Shown: one piece after another, positions 5,799 to 8,608 of the stretch
Layout of the letters: every line of letters starts with the position of its first letter
How positions within the stretch are numbered: the stretch's first letter is position 1
Assembly: GCF_016918785.1 (NCBI RefSeq)
Contig: NZ_JAFFPT010000030.1
Coordinates: 1-8,608, forward strand
Direction of reading: 5' to 3'
DNA from: Leptospira ainazelensis
GTDB lineage: Bacteria > Spirochaetota > Leptospiria > Leptospirales > Leptospiraceae
Length of the DNA: 8,608 nucleotides
Position numbers and translations under genes: made by a program
The notes under the pieces: model-generated
The model's database searches: none
The model's input: the letters and a program-made list of their open reading frames with translations, nothing else
Told to the model about the DNA's origin: nothing

Positions 5799-6964
5799 AA
5801 GCATTTTTGCAAATGGGCCATCATTCAGAAAATTTGGTTGGTGCAAAGGGCCTATCGGAATTTTCGGGAATAATTCTTAGTCCTGTTAACAGATTGCCAG
5901 ATCAACTAGCAAGTGATGTGGCAAATTATAGTAAAAAAGGGTATTCAGTATTACTCGATCCCCAATTATATTTTCCTGCTACAGAAAGAGAAAAGCTAAC
6001 TGAACAACCTTATTTTCCTGATGATATGGATACGTCTGATCTTACTTCATTGCCGTGGTGGAAAAAGTTATGCGAAAAGCTTTCTTCTTTTTGCAATGAA
6101 ATCGATATTAAAAAGACAGCAACTCCTGCACCTTTAACTAAAAATTCAAGTAATGATGATTATTACTCATTAATGTCAAATATTGGAGCGTCAATTTTAG
6201 AAAAATCAAAGGGAATTGAAGTTTATCAAACTGTTATAGTGCATTTACCTACAATTGAAAATATTGATAGGATTTATCGTATCGCTAGCCTTGTTTCAAA
6301 TAACGACTATAAGGGTTATTATTTAGTATTTCTATGGGATAAGGATCCGAGAAATGAAATAGATAGTGAGACTATGCTTTTTTACGCAATGGAATTAATA
6401 TATTCTTTAGCTAGTCTCGGAAAAGAAATAATAGTATCACATTCTGGTACCGAAATGCCTTTATATATAGTGGCGGGGGCATCTTCTTGTGCGAGTGGTA
6501 AATTTTTTAATTTAAGAAGATTTACTTCTTCGAGATATGAAGAACCTACAGAACAATCTGGCGGAGGTCAATTACCATATTGGTTTGAACAAGGATTTAT
6601 GGCCTTCTTACGTCAGACGGATTATTTTCGTATTAAATCTTCTAAACTTAGTTCCGTGCTTGGAACTGGATATTCTAGTAATCTATGGAGTAAAGTTATT
6701 GAAGAACAACTAACTGCGAATCCAGGAAAGCCATGGCTTTCTCATTCTTGGCGACATTATCTTTCCTGGTTTTCAGAGACTCATAAATACTTAAAAGCAA
6801 TTCCAAATCCTGAAGTGATACTTTCCGATTGGCTTAAACTGGCAGAGTCGAATTGGGAAGCATTAGAATCGGAAGGTATTTTAATGGATGAAAAAAAGAA
6901 TGACGGCAGGTGGTTACGACCGTGGCGGCAAGCTCTTAGTAAATTTAAATCAGCTAGAAAATAA
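5795..6964 (+). CDS. Unrecognised 389-residue protein of the nuclease-kinase operon
   Basis: I do not recognise a family. Short hydrophobic strand-like stretches alternate with helices: SGIILSPVN (24-32), YSVLLDPQLYFP (50-61), QTVIVHLPT (about 145-153), GYYLVFLWDKDP (about 174-185) and KEIIVSHSGT followed by PLYIVAGASSCASG (about 210-235). This pattern and the acidic or polar strand ends suggest an alpha/beta barrel-like enzyme, which is inference. The C-terminal third is helical and rich in Trp and Lys. There is no signal peptide or membrane segment. The start overlaps the kinase stop (ATGA) with AGGA at 5783-5786, so translation is coupled and stoichiometry with the kinase is likely. Possible roles are effector, sensor or kinase substrate. 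Confidence 0.8.
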   Translation: MKAFLQMGHHSENLVGAKGLSEFSGIILSPVNRLPDQLASDVANYSKKGYSVLLDPQLYFPATEREKLTEQPYFPDDMDTSDLTSLPWWKKLCEKLSSFCNEIDIKKTATPAPLTKNSSNDDYYSLMSNIGASILEKSKGIEVYQTVIVHLPTIENIDRIYRIASLVSNNDYKGYYLVFLWDKDPRNEIDSETMLFYAMELIYSLASLGKEIIVSHSGTEMPLYIVAGASSCASGKFFNLRRFTSSRYEEPTEQSGGGQLPYWFEQGFMAFLRQTDYFRIKSSKLSSVLGTGYSSNLWSKVIEEQLTANPGKPWLSHSWRHYLSWFSETHKYLKAIPNPEVILSDWLKLAESNWEALESEGILMDEKKNDGRWLRPWRQALSKFKSARK

Positions 6965-7087
6965 ACTAAATTAATATATAATTAATGATGCTTGTCACGG
7001 TTCTTGCATCGCGTACCGGCAAGAACCGCGCCACCCGAACGCTTCGCGATCGGGACGCCAAAAATAATCGTTCATTCTTTCTCTTTT
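6965..7087 (+). terminator. Two hairpins after the kinase operon
   Basis: CGGTTCTTGC (6998-7007) and GCAAGAACCG (7019-7028) form a perfect 10-bp stem. Next, CCCGA (7034-7038) and TCGGG (7050-7054) enclose CGC/GCG with loop TTC, broken by one A/A mismatch. AAAAA (7060-7064) follows rather than a T tract, so intrinsic termination on the + strand is not clear-cut. The position at the operon end favours a terminator; a decayed attC is possible but no core site is seen. Confidence 0.5.
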
Positions 7088-7124
7088 ACCCTCGTTAAAA
7101 CTGCTTCGCAGATTTTACTCGGGC
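7088..7124. repeat. Decayed second copy of the convergent stem-loop
   Basis: It aligns with 3505-3541: the tip CTGC-TTC-GCAG and flanking AAA/TTT are kept, but substitutions have weakened the outer stem (CTCGTT opposite ACTCGG). It marks the left edge of the homology shared by the two XRE modules, which continues through the minus-strand gene. Confidence 0.5.
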
Positions 7125-7149
7125 GGATCTTTCCGATTCCATAAAATCA

Positions 7150-7494
7150 TTACTTAGCAAATACAGAATAAAAATACTCAGGAGGTTTATTATAAAGTCT
7201 GAATAATATATAAAAGTCTTCGATCAATAGCCGACGATTACCTGATTCCATCTGTGAAATATAACTTTGATGTCTTCCGAGTTTCTTTGCAACTTGAGCC
7301 TGGGTTAAATTAGCTTCAATCCTTGCCGCTCTCAGTCGATCAAAGAAAGCCTTTTGCTCATCCTTCGATATTTCACTCGTAAAACTCACTTTAGTTTGCT
7401 CGGAGGAGGGTTTTTGGGCACGGAAAGGCCACCAGAAGCGTCTTTTTCTGCTTTCCGAATGAGGGTACGGTCCGGATACTAATTTAACGCCCAT
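7150..7494 (-). CDS. XRE-family helix-turn-helix regulator, copy B of the repeated module
   Basis: From the ATG at 7494 the product has 114 residues. The last 74 match copy A (3567-3881) at 66 positions, counted by eye, mostly conservative changes, including the helix-turn-helix LTQAQVAKKLG and SYISQMESG. The N-terminal 40 residues are unrelated to copy A and rich in Arg, Lys and Trp (SRKRRFWWPF). A longer reading from a TTG at 7521 is open, but that codon lies upstream of the -10 element proposed for this gene, so the ATG is preferred and leaves a leader of about nine bases. It converges on the kinase operon and diverges from the 7566 gene. Confidence 0.82.
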   Translation of the reverse strand: MGVKLVSGPYPHSESRKRRFWWPFRAQKPSSEQTKVSFTSEISKDEQKAFFDRLRAARIEANLTQAQVAKKLGRHQSYISQMESGNRRLLIEDFYILFRLYNKPPEYFYSVFAK

Positions 7495-7509
7495 GTATTG
7501 CCAGATACA

Positions 7510-7538
7510 TTGATACACCAAAAGTGAATTAATGTCAA
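7510..7538 (-). promoter_or_regulatory. Promoter of the copy B XRE gene
   Basis: Read on the minus strand, TTGACA (7538-7533) is followed after exactly 17 bases by TATCAA (7515-7510), a four-of-six match to the -10 consensus. Initiation near 7503 would give a message with a very short leader before the ATG at 7494. It overlaps the left arm of the dyad at 7513-7560. Confidence 0.55.
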
Positions 7539-7560
7539 TATAAATATTTTATTAGTGTAT
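7513..7560. promoter_or_regulatory. Possible operator half-sites between the second divergent XRE pair
   Basis: ATACACCAA (7513-7521) and TTAGTGTAT (7552-7560) are reverse complements at 8 of 9 positions, about 30 bases apart. The left arm overlaps the -10 element of copy B; the right arm ends six bases before the ATG at 7566. The sequence differs from the 3888-3936 dyad, matching the unlike divergent partners. Confidence 0.4.
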
Positions 7561-7565
7561 TTTTA

Positions 7566-7979
7566 ATGACCTCAAAGAAAACTGAAAAATTAGTCGGAAA
7601 GAAGGTACAAGCAGTTCTTCAAGATCACGGCGAAAGCCAAAAGGAAGCGGCTCCTGAGTTAAATATTACTCCAGCAGGATTAAATAATATCATTCAGGGT
7701 AGAGTAGAATCTTTGTCTCAGACGTTCTTAACTTCCTTTAAGGAAAGATATAAAGTTAACCTTGATTGGCTTTTAGATGATTCAAGATCGATTAAACCTG
7801 TTTTGTATTCTTCATCTGATGAAGGACCGGTTTTTCAGATGGATGAGGATAAAGTTTTATTCAGTAAAATCAAGAATACAAAAGGGCTTAAAGAAATCGT
7901 AAAAACTCTATTACAGATTTCTCCTGAACAAAGAAAAATAATTGCCGATGTCGCTTCTGAATTTTCGAAAAAGAAGTGA
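7566..7979 (+). CDS. XRE/CI-like helix-turn-helix regulator with C-terminal extension
   Basis: The 137-residue product has an N-terminal helix-turn-helix (about 8-72): a first helix VGKKVQAVLQDHG, then QKEAAPELNITPAGLNNIIQ as helix-turn-helix, ending KVNLDWLLDD, a common close of phage CI-like domains. An acidic linker (about 73-95) leads to a helical C-terminal segment with LKEIVKTLLQISPEQRKII and a Lys-rich end. There is no LexA/S24 Ser-Lys protease signature. It takes the place of the 72-residue XRE gene in the other module but is a different protein. The ATG lacks a Shine-Dalgarno site. It likely regulates itself and copy B through the shared intergenic region. Confidence 0.78.
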   Translation: MTSKKTEKLVGKKVQAVLQDHGESQKEAAPELNITPAGLNNIIQGRVESLSQTFLTSFKERYKVNLDWLLDDSRSIKPVLYSSSDEGPVFQMDEDKVLFSKIKNTKGLKEIVKTLLQISPEQRKIIADVASEFSKKK

Positions 7980-8016
7980 TCATTTACATCTTCACTCGCA
8001 ATTTTATAGGCACTCA

Positions 8017-8052
8017 CTAATCGTCTCCGCCGTCCTTGGCGTCGCCGATCAA
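8017..8052. terminator. Second copy of the 3' cassette hairpin, weakened
   Basis: CGCC (8028-8031) and GGCG (8038-8041) with loop GTCCTT keep the core seen at 4187-4200, but changes in both outer arms leave about six of nine outer pairs. It begins 38 bases after the stop of the 7566 gene and may terminate it. Confidence 0.4.
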
Positions 8053-8057
8053 AATTC

Positions 8058-8259
8058 GGGGCGGCGGCACAGCAGATAACTAAAAATTGTCGCTGCGCTT
8101 CGGGTTCGCTTCGCGCCCCTTGCTTGGGCTTCGCCACATTCGCTTTGTCCCCCGGCTTGCGAGACGCGACTAAGGTCGCTCAAGCCTCGCGCCAATTCTT
8201 CCGCGTGCTTAGGCACGCTCCAGAACCGCGAACGTCGACAATCACTTGTCGTTAGCCGA
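8058..8259 (+). repeat. attC-like site of cassette 3 (type B)
   Basis: This is a near copy of 4217-4411: left arm GCAGATAAC (8072-8080), L-box ATTGTCG, the same internal stems and the same end CACTTGTCG (8243-8251). The copies share TTA after the G and then diverge, here continuing GTTAGCC. Differences include one missing A in the GCTTACGCG region (here GCTTCGCG) and a C for T in the segment before GGCTTG. In place, the left arm does not fully pair with the new right flank, as expected when the neighbouring cassette is unrelated. Confidence 0.72.
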
Positions 8260-8608
8260 CATTTGATCGGTCCTTTATTTAAATAAAATGAAAGAGTTAA
8301 TAATAAAATACAGAACGGTCGAAGGTAAAATTACAAAGAGGCATATTACAAACATTCGATTAAATGGGGCAGACAAAATCTCAGCTTTTTGTCATTTGCG
8401 AAATACAGATATGGGATTTATGATTTCAGGAATTATAGAAGCAATTCTGCCGAGTTCCGGTGAATTCATTGAAAATATTTATACTTTTCTTGATCTGGAA
8501 ATTCCAGTTGATTTTAATAATCCGCTACAGTATGAGTTAATGCCGCCTGAATTTATTCCAGGAAAGAGTCAGGAATTTTATAAAGGGCAAAGACGTAAAG
8601 AAAAAACA
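8252..8608 (+). mobile_element. Start of integron-like cassette 4 (cut by window edge)
   Basis: It begins right after the core G at 8251 with TTAGCCGAC. Its far end and attC lie outside the window, so end pairing cannot be tested. A short CCGA/TCGG hairpin (8256-8259 and 8267-8270) precedes the gene. The prediction is an attC left arm downstream beginning close to GTCGGCTAAC. Confidence 0.5.
8288..8608 (+). CDS. WYL-like domain protein, 3' end missing
   Basis: An open frame runs from the ATG at 8288 through 107 codons to the window edge without a stop. The N-terminus, IIKYRTVEGKITKRHI followed by ADKISAFCHLRNTDMGFMI and SGIIEAIL, matches the WYL pattern: a strand with YR..dG..t.R, then ayCHLR, then a segment where WYL proteins have FRLDRI. 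Here that segment reads FMISGI, so the ligand-contact arginine is lost. WYL domains bind nucleic acids or nucleotides and regulate defence systems, but this one lacks an upstream helix-turn-helix and starts at the domain itself. The leader is AT-rich with no Shine-Dalgarno site. Confidence 0.62.
   Translation, partial: MKELIIKYRTVEGKITKRHITNIRLNGADKISAFCHLRNTDMGFMISGIIEAILPSSGEFIENIYTFLDLEIPVDFNNPLQYELMPPEFIPGKSQEFYKGQRRKEKT

Larger units (their letters stand above)
4412..8251 (+). mobile_element. Integron-like cassette 3 (nuclease-kinase-unknown operon plus XRE pair)
   Basis: The bases from G4411 onward complement 8058-8080 at 20 of 22 positions with one bulge, defining the ends. At about 3.8 kb and five genes it is large for a cassette. 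Its last part, from 7088 on, is homologous to the last part of cassette 2, so it probably arose by joining an effector operon to the same XRE-attC module. The effector-regulator junction at 6965-7087 holds two hairpins but no recognisable attC core. Confidence 0.6.

Noticed and set aside
4217..8080. Reading the repeated GC-rich blocks as terminal inverted repeats of an insertion sequence
   Set aside because: The blocks are direct repeats, no transposase lies between them, there is no target-site duplication, and homology stops three bases past the core G, which fits attC better.
7835..8137. 100-residue minus-strand open frame
   Set aside because: It spans the end of the 7566 regulator gene in antisense and then the attC repeat, with no domain signature.
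4231..8251. CRISPR array
   Set aside because: The repeats are about 180-240 bases, separated by kilobases of genes, and not regularly spaced.

Overview
The window looks like part of an array of integron-type gene cassettes whose cargo resembles phage defence and regulation. Genes are AT-rich and separated by long, GC-rich, highly structured repeats. The AT-rich coding, GC-rich palindromic intergenic repeats and weak or missing Shine-Dalgarno sites fit a spirochaete such as Leptospira. That is an impression, because no marker gene is present. No integrase or attI site is visible, so this is either the interior of an integron or an attC array without an integrase.

Layout. The right end of one attC-like site (1-67) is followed by cassette 1 (68-1393), a single gene for a DUF3800-type protein. 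Cassette 2 (1394-4411) holds a solitary OLD-type ATPase/TOPRIM nuclease and then two divergent XRE regulators. Inside it, at 3474-3482, lies an orphan attC left arm, which suggests two cassettes fused after losing a recombination site. Cassette 3 (4412-8251) holds a tightly coupled three-gene operon: a small PD-(D/E)XK nuclease-like protein, a complete Hanks-type Ser/Thr kinase and an unrecognised 389-residue protein. It too ends with a divergent XRE pair. Cassette 4 (8252 to the window end) starts a WYL-like protein that runs off the edge.

The attC interpretation rests on three direct observations. Repeat copies are nearly identical up to a G and diverge shortly after it (all retain TTA). 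The first bases of each complete cassette are the reverse complement of the bases just before its own attC (17 of 18 in cassette 1; 20 of 22 plus a bulge in cassettes 2 and 3). The two attC subfamilies differ by paired, compensatory substitutions that keep the stems. At about 180 bases these sites are longer than the usual attC range.

The two composite cassettes share one plan: effector genes on the + strand, a GC-rich hairpin region, a convergent minus-strand XRE gene (C-terminal 74 residues about 89% identical between copies), a divergent second XRE gene, then the same 237-base attC block. The inference is that the XRE pair is a reusable control module attached to two different candidate defence effectors. 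The nuclease-kinase-unknown operon is the strongest candidate for an undescribed system.
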